Made by a program: the position numbers and the translations under genes
Shown: piece by piece, positions 1 to 8,782 of the stretch
Position numbering within the stretch: the stretch's first letter is position 1
Layout of the letters: the number at the start of each line of letters is the position of its first letter
The notes under the pieces: generated by a model
Databases searched by the model: none
What the model was told of the DNA's origin: nothing
The model's input: the letters and a program-made list of their open reading frames with translations, nothing else
Assembly (NCBI GenBank): GCA_023383055.1
Contig: JAHDYP010000042.1
Location: forward strand, 1 to 43,627
Length of the DNA stretch: 43,627 bases
Reading direction: 5' to 3'
Source of the DNA: Verrucomicrobiota bacterium
GTDB taxonomy: Bacteria; Verrucomicrobiota; Verrucomicrobiia; Limisphaerales; JAHDYP01

Positions 1-256
1 CCTCGACCATGTGATTCTCCTCGAAGGCCGCCGCCTGATCGAATATCGAGGGGTACGCGCCGCTGTGGAAATAGACATCCGCCTTGCGAAAGAAGTAATC
101 GCCGAAGATCCGCCGGCCGTCGCCCATGAACATCGCGAGGAGCCCCTGGTCCCGCCGACGGGTGCCTTCCCACCCGGCGTGCCAAGGCTGGAGCCAGGTG
201 GCGAGTGTGAAGGCCAGGGCCACCAGGGAAAGAAGCAGGAGCGCGGCGTTGGGCAT
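1..256 (-). CDS. Membrane-anchored protein of an ABC-exporter operon, partial (3' end outside window)
   Basis: Only the first 85 residues are present. The ATG at 256 lies 3 nt beyond the stop of the upstream permease gene, so the two are almost certainly cotranscribed. Residues about 4-21 form one hydrophobic segment (ALLLLSLVALAFTLATWL), either a signal anchor or an uncleaved signal. The following soluble part carries GDYFFRKADVYFHSGAYP. I do not recognise a defined catalytic family. Similar proteins next to ABC-2 exporters in Verrucomicrobiota are usually annotated as TPR-containing or hypothetical (from memory). Its position suggests an accessory role to the transporter, but no function can be assigned. 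Confidence 0.75.
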   Translation of the reverse strand, partial: MPNAALLLLSLVALAFTLATWLQPWHAGWEGTRRRDQGLLAMFMGDGRRIFGDYFFRKADVYFHSGAYPSIFDQAAAFEENHMVE

Positions 257-259
257 GGA

Positions 260-1036
260 TCAACCGAGGGATTGGCGGCGGAAAACCAGCCAGCCGGCGA
301 TGAGGAAAATGGCCCCGTAAACCGCGGCGTACAGCGTGGCGCCGCCGCAGACCCACCAGGAAATGGGATCCCAATTGTGAATCACCAGATCCCGCACGTC
401 GAAGAACTCAAGGTGCGGAATGAGATAATAGAGCGTGTAAACGAGCGTTTGCAGCGGTTGGTCGAGCTGGAGGGCGACCTTGTTGAGGTAACGACCGATC
501 AGGAGAATGCCGATCACGACCACCAGCATGATGGTGGCGTTCGAGGAAGGGGCGGCAAAGACGACCGAACCGCAGAGGGTCATGGCAATGACCACGCCCA
601 GCATGAACCAATGGAGCCAGAGCGCCTGACCGTAGCTGAGTATCGGCCAGACATGCTCGCGCGATGCGCTGATCAAACCAAAGAAGAGGTAAAAGACCAG
701 CAACGCCAGCCCGGTGGCCAGCCAGCACCCGAGAAACTTGCCGAGAACCAGCTGACCGCGGGTAAGCGGCTTCGCCAGCAGGGGGAAAATGGTGCGATGC
801 TCGCGTTCGGCGGGGATCTGCCGGGCGGTGGTGGTGATGGCGATGACGAGCCCGGAAATCCAGATCAGGAGCAGGCAGATCTCCTTCAGATAACGGACCA
901 CCTGGTCGTCGTTGAAAAAATTCAGCGCCCCCATCATCAGGGTGATCAGGGCGGTCAGGACGAACAGGACATAAAAGTCCTTGCGCCGGTAGAGCTCTTT
1001 GATGACCAGAGTCGCGACTGCGAGGATGGCGTTCAC
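260..1036 (-). CDS. ABC-2 type transporter permease
   Basis: Integral membrane half of an ABC exporter, 258 aa from a GTG start at 1036. This GTG overlaps the TGA of the ATPase gene (GTGA), the same coupling seen elsewhere in this window. The reading frame stays open to 1087, but that start would overlap the ATPase by 55 nt. About six hydrophobic segments can be seen (for example VLFVLTALITLMMGAL, LLLIWISGLVIAIT, LALLVFYLFFGLI and TIMLVVVIGILLIG). Between segments 2 and 3 lies the EREHRTIFPLLAKPLTRGQL stretch typical of ABC-2/NosY-like permeases, which contacts the ATPase. The substrate is unknown. With the neighbouring ATPase and the partial gene it forms a three-gene exporter operon. Confidence 0.9.
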   Translation of the reverse strand: MNAILAVATLVIKELYRRKDFYVLFVLTALITLMMGALNFFNDDQVVRYLKEICLLLIWISGLVIAITTTARQIPAEREHRTIFPLLAKPLTRGQLVLGKFLGCWLATGLALLVFYLFFGLISASREHVWPILSYGQALWLHWFMLGVVIAMTLCGSVVFAAPSSNATIMLVVVIGILLIGRYLNKVALQLDQPLQTLVYTLYYLIPHLEFFDVRDLVIHNWDPISWWVCGGATLYAAVYGAIFLIAGWLVFRRQSLG

Positions 1037-1797
1037 GGTTCGGAAGAGTAGCCGATGACTTTCAGGAATATCTTTTCGAGGTCGCACTCGTATTGACGAA
1101 CGAGTTCATCGACCCGGCCGAGGGTTTTCAATTCGCCCTGGCTCAGGATGGCGACTCGATCGCAGACGGTTTCGACCTCGCCGAGTTCGTGGGAGGAGAA
1201 GAACACGGTCTTACCCTCCTGCTTGAGGCGCTGGATAATGGAGCGAACCTTCATGCGCCCGATCGGATCCAGGCCGCTGGTGGGTTCGTCCAGAATGAGC
1301 AGGTCGGGATCGTTGATGAGGGCCTGAGCCAGCCCGACCCGCTGCTGCATCCCCCGCGAATAAGTCCGAATCGTCTTCTTGCGGGCGTGCTCGAGCTCGA
1401 CCAGCTTCAAAACCATGTCGATGCGCTGTTCGCGCAATTCCGCGGGCAGGCCAAAAATGCGGGCGTAAAAGCGAAGCAGTTCCTCAGCGGAAAGAAACCG
1501 GTAATAGTAGGTCAACTCCGGCAGATAACCGATCCGCTGGCGGGCAATCGGCCGGTCCACCGGCACCCCAAAGAGCGACACCGTGCCGGCGGTGGGGGGG
1601 ATGAACCCGAGCAGGACGTTCATCGTGCTGGTCTTGCCGGCGCCATTGGGGCCAAGGAACCCAAAGACTTCGCCCCGCTGAACTTCGAGGGTGAGCCGAT
1701 CGACGGCGAGCTTGCCGTTCGGCCCGGTGTCGCGGGCGCGATAGCGGACCACGAGCTTGTCGATGCTGAGTATCGTTTCCGGTCCAGATGTAACCAT
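1033..1797 (-). CDS. ABC transporter ATP-binding protein
   Basis: Cytoplasmic ATPase subunit, 254 aa from ATG at 1797. The frame is open to 1839, but the extra 14 residues precede the domain and look non-native. Walker A GPNGAGKT is at about 49-56, the ABC signature YSRGMQQR at 146-153, Walker B LLILDEP at 166-172 and the switch histidine at 203 (SSHE). The SGLDP loop and the signature with M-Q-Q-R are typical of the CcmA/NatA-like class that pairs with ABC-2 permeases. It powers export through the permease encoded immediately downstream. It is transcribed divergently from the DUF362 gene with a 96-nt gap; I saw no convincing promoter in that gap. Confidence 0.95.
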   Translation of the reverse strand: MVTSGPETILSIDKLVVRYRARDTGPNGKLAVDRLTLEVQRGEVFGFLGPNGAGKTSTMNVLLGFIPPTAGTVSLFGVPVDRPIARQRIGYLPELTYYYRFLSAEELLRFYARIFGLPAELREQRIDMVLKLVELEHARKKTIRTYSRGMQQRVGLAQALINDPDLLILDEPTSGLDPIGRMKVRSIIQRLKQEGKTVFFSSHELGEVETVCDRVAILSQGELKTLGRVDELVRQYECDLEKIFLKVIGYSSEP

Positions 1798-1893
1798 CAC
1801 CACGAAACAGACTTTATCGGGCAGGCTGCCGGTTGGCAACGCGTGAATTCTCGTGACGCCGCTTTCAGCCGTACCCTACTCTGCCATTGCTGC

Positions 1894-3390
1894 ATGAAGG
1901 CCGTGAATCCTGTCGACGCCCCGCGCGAGCTTGCGAACCCGGGTGATGCCACCCGCGTGGTCGCCGAACTGGGCTCAGCGGACTACGCCGACCCGGCCGG
2001 AGTCGGCGCCCTGGTGCGGCGGGCGCTTGAAGGTCTGAGACTCAGCGACGACTTCGTGCGGCCGGGCGACCGGGTGGTCTTGAAGCCGAATTGGGTCAAA
2101 GAGCATGACGAACGCTATCCCGGGCCGAACCGCTGGGAACACCTCGTCACCCATCCCGCCGTGATCGAGGCGGTTGCCTCCTGGGTGGCCCGGCAACTCG
2201 CGGGACGCGGCCGTGTCCTCATCTGCGATGCCCCGCAAACGGATTCCTCGTTCGCGCGCATCCGGGAGTATTGCGGATTGGACGCGATGGTGGCGCGGTG
2301 TCAGCGGGCGTTTCCGGGAGTGGAGTTCGCGCTGCTGGATCTCCGGCCGGAGGAATGGCATGCCGTGGACGGCGTGACGGTGCGGCGCGTGGCGTTGCCC
2401 GGGGATCCCCGCGGCAGCACCCGCGTGGCCTTGAATGACGCCAGCGAGTTCGTCGGGTTTGGCGGCCTGGGACGGTTGTATGGCGCTTCCTATGACATGG
2501 AGGAAACCAATGCCCGGCACACCGGCAACCGGCACGAGTACCTGTTGTGTCGCACGCCCATGGAGGCGGATCTCTTCATCAACCTGCCCAAGCTCAAAAC
2601 GCACAAGAAAGTCGGACTGACCTGCGCCCTCAAGAATCTCGTCGGAATCAACGCCAACAAAAACTGGCTGCCCCACCACACCGAGGGCACACCCGAACAG
2701 GGCGGCGACCAATTCCCGGCCGGAACGGTCAAGGCGCGGCTCGAGCATTCGTGGATGGGCCGGATCAAACGTTTCCTGCGACATCGGCCCGGCCTGTCGC
2801 GATGGTTTGTGCCGCTCAAGCAGCTCGGCCGCCTGGTGTTCGGCGACACCCAGCAGGTGGTGCGTTCGGGCAACTGGCACGGCAACGACACCTGCTGGCG
2901 CATGGTCCTGGATCTCAACAAGTGCCTCTTCTCGTTCGACGGCGAAGGACGGCCAAGGCTACAACCCCTCCGTTACCTGGCCGTCGTCGACGGCATCGTG
3001 GCCGGGGAAGGCAACGGTCCCATGGCGCCGGACGCCAAACCGTGCGGAGTGATCCTCGCCGGAACGCACCCGGCCGCGGTCGATTGCGTGGCGGCGACCC
3101 TGATGGGTTTTGACTGGAAGCGGCTGCGGTTGCTCCGCGCGGCGTTTGCCATGCGCGAACTCAACTTCACCCCCTTCACGCCCGACAGCATCCGGGTCGA
3201 TTCCAGCCGGCCGGAGTGGCGAGGCCGATTGGACGAGATTCAGTCCTGGTTCCGCTTTCGACCTCACTTTGGCTGGGTGGGCGCCATCGAACGAAAGGAC
3301 AACTCTAAAGACAAACCCGAAATCCGAAATCCGAAATCCGAAGGAAAACCGAATGCACCAAAACTCGAAACGGGAAAACGTAACTCCTGA
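1894..3390 (+). CDS. DUF362 domain-containing protein
   Basis: About 498 aa from the ATG at 1894; the frame is open far upstream, but that part is antisense to the ABC ATPase. The family motif KLKTHKKVGLTCALKNLVG lies in the middle of the protein. DRVVLKPNWV near the N-terminus and DGIVAGEGNGPMAP plus HPAAVDCVAATLMGFD near the C-terminus are also typical of DUF362 (PF04015). The biochemical role of this family is not established; I see no clustered cysteines that would indicate a ferredoxin domain. The last roughly 30 residues (KDKPEIRNPKSEG and onward) are encoded by one arm of a palindromic repeat, so the original stop probably lay near 3300. A CapK-like gene follows on the same strand after 156 nt. 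No Shine-Dalgarno sequence is obvious. Confidence 0.85.
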   Translation: MKAVNPVDAPRELANPGDATRVVAELGSADYADPAGVGALVRRALEGLRLSDDFVRPGDRVVLKPNWVKEHDERYPGPNRWEHLVTHPAVIEAVASWVARQLAGRGRVLICDAPQTDSSFARIREYCGLDAMVARCQRAFPGVEFALLDLRPEEWHAVDGVTVRRVALPGDPRGSTRVALNDASEFVGFGGLGRLYGASYDMEETNARHTGNRHEYLLCRTPMEADLFINLPKLKTHKKVGLTCALKNLVGINANKNWLPHHTEGTPEQGGDQFPAGTVKARLEHSWMGRIKRFLRHRPGLSRWFVPLKQLGRLVFGDTQQVVRSGNWHGNDTCWRMVLDLNKCLFSFDGEGRPRLQPLRYLAVVDGIVAGEGNGPMAPDAKPCGVILAGTHPAAVDCVAATLMGFDWKRLRLLRAAFAMRELNFTPFTPDSIRVDSSRPEWRGRLDEIQSWFRFRPHFGWVGAIERKDNSKDKPEIRNPKSEGKPNAPKLETGKRNS

Positions 3391-3520
3391 AATGTCGAAG
3401 CGATCGGGTTCCTGCCGTTTCGAGCTCTCCCCTTTCCCGCGGATTTCGAATTTCCAGTTTCGGATTTCCCTCGGATTCCGAGATTCGAATTTCGGATTTC
3501 GAGATTCGGATTTCGGGTTT
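3313..3520. repeat. Large imperfect inverted repeat built from ATCCGAA units
   Basis: The left arm at 3313-3342 starts AAACCCGAAATCCGAA and continues with further ATCCGAA units. The right arm at 3491-3520 is its reverse complement with 27 of 30 positions matching. Between them, about 3438-3490 holds more inverted TTCGGATTTC-like copies. The left arm lies inside the DUF362 reading frame and supplies its C-terminal tail; the right arm ends 26 nt before the CapK-like start. Such ATCCGAA hairpins are common intergenic repeats in several bacterial phyla (general knowledge). The element may also act as a terminator or processing site between the two genes, which is inference. Confidence 0.85.
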
Positions 3521-3546
3521 TCTCCGAGGCGCTGCCTCGCTGGTTC

Positions 3547-4941
3547 ATGAGTCTCGAGGATCGGCTATATCCGTTGCTCTCCTGTTATGAGCGTCTGCCG
3601 CAACCGGTGCGTCGGCTGTTGGGGCGCGGTTACCGACTGCTGCCGGCCCGCTATCGCTGGGGGGCCGCCTACCCGCAATTCCGGCGCTTAACCGAACAGG
3701 TCACGGAATGGGACGCCGAAACCGTGCGCGCCTATCAGATGAAGGAACTCCGGCGCGTGCTGCATCACGCGGCAAGCTTCTGTCCGCTTTACCAGAAACG
3801 ATTTCTCAAGGCGGGTTTCCGCCCGGAAACCGTCCAGGGCCCGGAGGATCTGCAGAGTTGTCCCGAACTGACCAAAGCCGATTTGCAGGCGCACCTGGCC
3901 GAGTTGAGTTCGACCGAGATCCCCGCCGGGCAGCGGCTCTACCTCACCACGGGCGGGTCGACCGGAGTGCCTGTCGGCTTTTACCTGCAAAAAGGGGTAA
4001 GCCGCCCCAAAGAACAGGCCTACCTCGAAGCCATGTGGCGTCGAGCCGGCTATTTCGACGGCGCCAGGCTCGTGGTCATCCGGGGACAGGTGACCAGCGC
4101 GCAGGCAGGCGGGTCCATTGCCCGGTATGACGCGACCCGCGACTGGCTGATGCTCTCCTCGTATCATCTGACCGAGGAACGGCTCCCGGAATACCTGGAG
4201 GCCATCGAGCGGTTCCAACCCGATCTGTTGCACGCGTATCCCTCCGCCGCCCTGCAATTGGCGGAGCACCTCGAACGCGCGGGCCAGTCCTGGCGCGTGC
4301 CGTTGCGCGGCTTGTTGTGCGGTTCGGAGCGGCTGACCCTGCCCCAAAAACGGCTGCTCGAACGGGTCTTTCGCTGCCGGGTCTATCGTTGGTACGGCCA
4401 CGCCGAGCGCGTCATCCTGGCCGGCGAAGGCCACGACTCCGAAGTGTTCTATTTCTGGCCGACCTACGGTTTCGTGGAGTTCGGACCGCCGGACGCGGAA
4501 GGTTTGCGCGAGGTGATCGGGACTTCCTTCCACAATCTGGCCACGCCGCTGATCCGCTATCGCACCGGCGATTACGTCCGCCTCGCGGAACCGAGCGACC
4601 CCGCCAACCTTGAGTTCCCCTGGCCCGCCGCGGTCGAAATCGCCGGCCGGGAGCAGGAGTTCCTGGTCAGCGGCCGCGGCCGCAGGATCTCCCTGACGGC
4701 TTTCAACATGCACGACGCCATCTTCGATGGACTGTTCGCCGTGCAGTTCTACCAGGAGGAACCCGGGGTCGCGGAATTTCGGTACCTGCCCGGCCCGACC
4801 TTTCATTCGACCCAGCTCGCCGCCATTGAAACCAGCATCCGCCGCAAGCTCGGCGATGACTTCCACCTCACCTTCCGCCAGGTCAGTGAGGTCGAAAAAA
4901 CCGCTCGCGGCAAACACCGCTGGCTGGTCAGCCGGCTCTGA
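3547..4941 (+). CDS. CapK/PaaK-like adenylate-forming enzyme (phenylacetate-CoA ligase family)
   Basis: 464 aa from ATG at 3547. The AMP-binding phosphate loop is TTGGSTGVPVGFY (about residues 136-148). Later come YRWYGHAERV, equivalent to the family YGxxE region, and TPLIRYRTGDYV, which holds the family TGD aspartate motif. A C-terminal lid ends in VEKTARGKHRWLV, with the lysine region expected to contact the acyl-adenylate. CapK/PaaK-like proteins in capsule and exopolysaccharide loci are thought to activate an acyl or amino-acid group to modify the polymer; the substrate cannot be predicted here. It converges with the SGNH-like gene after a 94-nt gap in which no clear terminator was seen. 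Confidence 0.88.
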   Translation: MSLEDRLYPLLSCYERLPQPVRRLLGRGYRLLPARYRWGAAYPQFRRLTEQVTEWDAETVRAYQMKELRRVLHHAASFCPLYQKRFLKAGFRPETVQGPEDLQSCPELTKADLQAHLAELSSTEIPAGQRLYLTTGGSTGVPVGFYLQKGVSRPKEQAYLEAMWRRAGYFDGARLVVIRGQVTSAQAGGSIARYDATRDWLMLSSYHLTEERLPEYLEAIERFQPDLLHAYPSAALQLAEHLERAGQSWRVPLRGLLCGSERLTLPQKRLLERVFRCRVYRWYGHAERVILAGEGHDSEVFYFWPTYGFVEFGPPDAEGLREVIGTSFHNLATPLIRYRTGDYVRLAEPSDPANLEFPWPAAVEIAGREQEFLVSGRGRRISLTAFNMHDAIFDGLFAVQFYQEEPGVAEFRYLPGPTFHSTQLAAIETSIRRKLGDDFHLTFRQVSEVEKTARGKHRWLVSRL

Positions 4942-5035
4942 GGATTGAGGGAAAGGGCCGCCGACGAAGTCCAAACGAGACCGCGGGCATTCGAGCGCCT
5001 GTCGCTGAAACCGTAGCTGAATGGCAGCGCTGAGT

Positions 5036-6070
5036 TCAGGGGACGGTCGAGGCTCGGTCTGGGTTGACCGCGAGGCGCTCGAGCTCCGCGCGGCTCCAGA
5101 TATCCCACTCCCGAACCTGACGCGCGAGTTCATCGGTACGCAGCCACGCCCCTTCCTCGGTCAGATGCCAGACACTGTCCGAAAAATGTTCGCGCACCGG
5201 GTGAGCCCCCAACCGCGGATCGCGCAACACGGGCATCTCTTCCGCCACCTGCAGGAGAAACCGCGCGTTCTCACGGCAAAAGACATCCATTTCCGCCGGC
5301 GGCGTGTATCCCCACGGGATCGAGTAAGCCAGCCGCACCTGATGCTCGCGGCACCAGTCACGCAGCGACCGCAAAAACTGCCGGACTTCCCCGGGAATGA
5401 CCGCGCTATGCCGCGGCGGACCCGAGACCGGCACACGAACGGGCGTCTGAATCCAGCCGCTGGAACGGAGGTCCTCGGGCTGGTACCGGTAAAACGGGCG
5501 GCGCTGGATCAGTTTGCCCAGGAGAGTGAAGGTGTGATAGCCGCCCGGACGCAGCGCCAGCGCGGCCTCGACGGAGGAGATCGGCCGCGCGGGCGGCAAG
5601 GGATCCTGGATCCACTCGGGATGGCCGGCGGCCATGCTGAACTGAATACCGAGATTCGGGGTGTCGAGCGGTTCCGTCATCAAAACCGGTTCGAGGGCGA
5701 CGACCAGGATGTCGTTGGGTCGGCAATCGCGCAGGGCGGCCATCGTCAGCACGGAAATGCCCATCCCGGCGCCCCGACCGGCATTCACGCAGGGCAAACC
5801 GAAGCGCTCGAGCATGCGCTCGCCATCGATGGCGAACTCGCAACTCGACCCGCCAAAAACCACCACCTTCGGGCCGTGTTGGCGGGTCATTTCCTCCGCC
5901 CAACGCCGCTTGACCGCGTCGCTGTAGGTGAAGTGACCGACCTCAGGATTCAGCCAGAGGGTGTACGCGGCGGCGCCCGACCAGCTGAGCAACCCGGCCA
6001 GGAGCAACCCAAAGGCAAGCCGCGGGATCCACGGGATCGCCGGCTTAGAATGCAAAGTAGATGAAGGCAT
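5036..6070 (-). CDS. SGNH-like/DltD-like protein paired with MBOAT
   Basis: 344 aa. One N-terminal membrane segment (about residues 18-37, AFGLLLAGLLSWSGAAAYTL) precedes an extracytoplasmic domain. VVVFGGSSCEFAID (about 69-82) matches the nucleophile block of SGNH/DltD/AlgX-like proteins with Ser75 or Ser76 as candidate nucleophile. FSDSVWHLTEEG near the C-terminus would carry the D/H pair. Proteins of this kind work with MBOAT transferases to place O-acetyl or other acyl groups on exported polysaccharide. The start at 6070 overlaps the end of the MBOAT gene by 26 nt, so this is the last gene of a four-gene overlapping operon. The substrate is inferred from context only. Confidence 0.8.
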   Translation of the reverse strand: MPSSTLHSKPAIPWIPRLAFGLLLAGLLSWSGAAAYTLWLNPEVGHFTYSDAVKRRWAEEMTRQHGPKVVVFGGSSCEFAIDGERMLERFGLPCVNAGRGAGMGISVLTMAALRDCRPNDILVVALEPVLMTEPLDTPNLGIQFSMAAGHPEWIQDPLPPARPISSVEAALALRPGGYHTFTLLGKLIQRRPFYRYQPEDLRSSGWIQTPVRVPVSGPPRHSAVIPGEVRQFLRSLRDWCREHQVRLAYSIPWGYTPPAEMDVFCRENARFLLQVAEEMPVLRDPRLGAHPVREHFSDSVWHLTEEGAWLRTDELARQVREWDIWSRAELERLAVNPDRASTVP

Positions 6071-7448
6071 TGTTCTTTCCCGGGGTGAGCAGCACGGTCA
6101 ACACGACCAGCAGCACGAGCAGCACGGGCCGGCGAAGCAGCGCGTAGGGCTGGTTGCGCTTCAGGATCGAAAGCCACTCGAGGGTCATGACCCCGATCGT
6201 CAGCGCCAAAAAACAGCCCAGCACAAAAAGATCCGCCGACGAACGATAAGCCATTGCTTCGCGCAACGCCCCGAGGCTGTATGCCGCGGGATTCAACAGC
6301 GTCTGCAGTTTGGCGAACAGCACCGCGTTCCGCGTCTCGTAAAAGCAAAGCCAGGCAAAGATCGCGGCGGCAAAAGTGCAACCCCACGCCAACACTCGTG
6401 GCAGATGCAGTCGGGGGCCGAGCAGCCGGTTCCCAATCAGGAAAAGGCCGTGCAACGCGCCCCAGGCAATGAAATTCCATCCCGCGCCATGCCAGATGCC
6501 GGAAACCACAAAGACCACCGCGATGTTGAGCCACCATCGCGAGGTCCGGCTGCCGCCCAGCGGGACATAGACATAATCCCGGAACCACTGGCTGAGGGTG
6601 ATGTGCCAGCGGCGCCAGAACTCGGCAATACTGGTGGAGCAATAGGGACTCAGGAAATTCAGCGTCAACTGTATCCCCAGGCAGCGTCCAAGACCGATCG
6701 CCACGAGGCTGTACCCGGCGAAATCGTAATAGATCCGCAAGCCAAAGAGCAGATTGTCCAGCCACACCAGGAAAGGGTTGTGCGGCGATTGCCCATGGAA
6801 ATAGAGCGCCGCGTTGTCGGCCAGGCACAGCTTGAAGAACAGACCCAACACGATCCAGGTGGCGCCCTCGTCAATGTCGCCCGCGCGCCAGCGAAAGCGG
6901 AAATCCTCCATCTGCGGGAGAAGTTCGGCGCGCCGTTCGATCGGGCCGGCGACAATCTGGGGGAAGAACCCCGCGAAATTCATGAAATCGAGGAACCGCG
7001 GCAAAGGCTTGTGGTAACCCAGGGTATCCACCACGAATCCGACAATCTGGAAGGTATAAAACGAGATCCCCACCGGAATCACCAAATGCCGCAGCGAATC
7101 GAATTCGAACGCGAGCGCGTCGTTCAGAAAGAAATTGGCGTACTTGTAATGCAGCAGCGGCAAAAGCTGCAGCGGAATAAGCACCAGCAACGAGGGCCGG
7201 AACCCGCGCTGGGGATGGCGGGTCAGCCAGGACAACGCCAGAAACGATCCCACGGTCACCGTCAGATAAATAAGCACCGTCGTGACGCTCACACAGGCCA
7301 GCAGAAACAACCCGAGCGCACACAGCGCCGCCCGGTCGAACGCAACCAGCCGGCGGCCGAACCCGCGCGTCAGGACCAGGCGCACCAGCGCAATCCCCAG
7401 CAGCCCGGCGATCAGCAATCCCCAAAAACGGAGTTCAACGAAATTCAT
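6045..7448 (-). CDS. MBOAT family O-acyltransferase (AlgI-like)
   Basis: 467 aa multi-pass membrane protein. I chose the ATG at 7448 because it overlaps the stop of the upstream glycosyltransferase gene as ATGA; the frame is open to 7523. MBOAT landmarks are clear: FFPQIVAGPIERR (about 161-173), FWRRWHITLSQWFRDY (278-292) and SGIWHGAGWNFIAWGALHG (316-334). The last contains the presumed catalytic His320 and the downstream His333. In AlgI and PatA-like systems the protein moves an acyl group across the membrane to a periplasmic partner. Here the overlapping downstream SGNH-like protein is the likely partner and the glycan made by the two upstream glycosyltransferases the likely acceptor. Confidence 0.93.
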   Translation of the reverse strand: MNFVELRFWGLLIAGLLGIALVRLVLTRGFGRRLVAFDRAALCALGLFLLACVSVTTVLIYLTVTVGSFLALSWLTRHPQRGFRPSLLVLIPLQLLPLLHYKYANFFLNDALAFEFDSLRHLVIPVGISFYTFQIVGFVVDTLGYHKPLPRFLDFMNFAGFFPQIVAGPIERRAELLPQMEDFRFRWRAGDIDEGATWIVLGLFFKLCLADNAALYFHGQSPHNPFLVWLDNLLFGLRIYYDFAGYSLVAIGLGRCLGIQLTLNFLSPYCSTSIAEFWRRWHITLSQWFRDYVYVPLGGSRTSRWWLNIAVVFVVSGIWHGAGWNFIAWGALHGLFLIGNRLLGPRLHLPRVLAWGCTFAAAIFAWLCFYETRNAVLFAKLQTLLNPAAYSLGALREAMAYRSSADLFVLGCFLALTIGVMTLEWLSILKRNQPYALLRRPVLLVLLVVLTVLLTPGKNNAFIYFAF

Positions 7449-8782
7449 GCTTTGAACGTGGCCCGGCCCGCCGAATCGGTGGCGGATTCCAGGCTGAACA
7501 GGGCCGATCGCATGCCCGACCAAAACCGCCCGGCGGAATGGTATTCCTCGTAGCGCCGCCGCAGTCCGGCGCCTTCATAGCGAGTCAGGAAATGCTCCAG
7601 GGCATCGGCGATGCCGGCCGGGTTGCGCGGGCTGACCAGCCCCGGGTACTCGGCGGGGAGGAGCTCCGGAATGTTGCGCCAGGTGGTGGTGATGATATCG
7701 AGCCCATACGCCATCGCCTCCACAAGCACCAACGGATAGCTCTCCGCCTCATAGTACGTCGGGAAGACCAGGAGATCGCATTCGCGGAACAATCGTTCCT
7801 TCGCCTCGCCGGCCGCAAACCCGTGATAACGGACCGCCGGCGCGGCCTCCGCCCCCGGCGCGTTCGGCCGCAAACCGATCTCGAGACACAGATCGTCCTG
7901 TCGAATCCGCTCCTCGAATTCCTTCTGTTCGCTCGCGAGGTAAAAACGGCCGGCCACTTCGAGTTGGACCCGCAGGATAGCGTGGCGGGCCGCCAACCGC
8001 CGATTGAGGCAGGCCACGGCCTCCAGCGCGTCGAACAACCCCTTCTCCCGATAACACAAACTGAGAAACAACAATCGGAACCTGACCATGGCCGGTTCGC
8101 CTTCCGTCGGCCGGTCCGCGCCGGCCGCCGGCGGCGCCAGGAGTTCGCGCTGCCGCGCCCGACGCGCCGCGCGCGCGCGCACCAGATCGGCGGCATCCCG
8201 CGCGCAGGGATCAGGAATCGCATTCGGCACCACGCCAATCCGACGCGAACCCAGCGCGCGCGCGTCGGACTCGGTTCCCGTGCCCAGCACGATGCTGAGG
8301 TCCGGACCTCCGACGAGCCGCCGGGTAATCCAACGTTCCCACGGTTTGGCGTCCCGCTCGAGCCACTGACCGAGGCCGGCCGCCTGCCACCAGAGCACCC
8401 GACGAGCGAAAAAGGGCCGGCAACAGAGCATGACCAGCCAGTCGCGATAGACGGCGTTGCGCAGCGCAGGCGCCGGGATGTAAAGCAGCGTGTCCGCACC
8501 TTGGGTGACGCGCGCCCAGACCGCCCGGGCGCAGTGCTTGAAAACCTGCCCGAGCTTGCCCCAGGGGCGGCGGCCAATGTCTTCTATCGAGTCCGAAAGC
8601 CGGAAATCCACATGCACCAACTCGAGGGCCGAAAGACCCGATGTGGGTTCGGCCGACATGGGATCCCCAGCCGCGCCAGCGCCGTCATCGGGTGGGTGCC
8701 GGGCGCAATCCAGAAGAATCCGGACCATGTAACTCTGGCCGTGGAACGGCGGAGGAGTGTGGGCCAGGACAACCAGCTTCAT
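7445..8782 (-). CDS. Glycosyltransferase family 4-type protein
   Basis: 445 aa GT-B fold enzyme. The N-terminus MKLVVLAHTPPPFHGQS is a typical GT4 start with a flexible glycine-containing loop. The nucleotide-sugar end has FLSLCYREKGLFDALEA followed by FPTYYEAESYPLVLVEAMAYG, in which E-x7-E is the conserved GT4 signature. An Ala/Arg-rich stretch with little predicted structure (RARAARRARQRELLAPPAAG) sits just before the C-terminal domain and looks like a linker insertion. It overlaps the upstream glycosyltransferase by 4 nt and the downstream MBOAT gene by 4 nt. It presumably adds one sugar to the lipid-linked repeat unit at the cytoplasmic face; donor and acceptor are unknown. Confidence 0.9.
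   Translation of the reverse strand: MKLVVLAHTPPPFHGQSYMVRILLDCARHPPDDGAGAAGDPMSAEPTSGLSALELVHVDFRLSDSIEDIGRRPWGKLGQVFKHCARAVWARVTQGADTLLYIPAPALRNAVYRDWLVMLCCRPFFARRVLWWQAAGLGQWLERDAKPWERWITRRLVGGPDLSIVLGTGTESDARALGSRRIGVVPNAIPDPCARDAADLVRARAARRARQRELLAPPAAGADRPTEGEPAMVRFRLLFLSLCYREKGLFDALEAVACLNRRLAARHAILRVQLEVAGRFYLASEQKEFEERIRQDDLCLEIGLRPNAPGAEAAPAVRYHGFAAGEAKERLFRECDLLVFPTYYEAESYPLVLVEAMAYGLDIITTTWRNIPELLPAEYPGLVSPRNPAGIADALEHFLTRYEGAGLRRRYEEYHSAGRFWSGMRSALFSLESATDSAGRATFKA

Noticed and set aside
1093..1893. Extension of the DUF362 reading frame upstream of 1894
   Set aside because: The extension is antisense to the conserved ABC ATPase and has no DUF362 features.
4942..5035. Bidirectional terminator between the convergent CapK-like and SGNH-like genes
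   Set aside because: No clear stem with a T-run was found on either strand.
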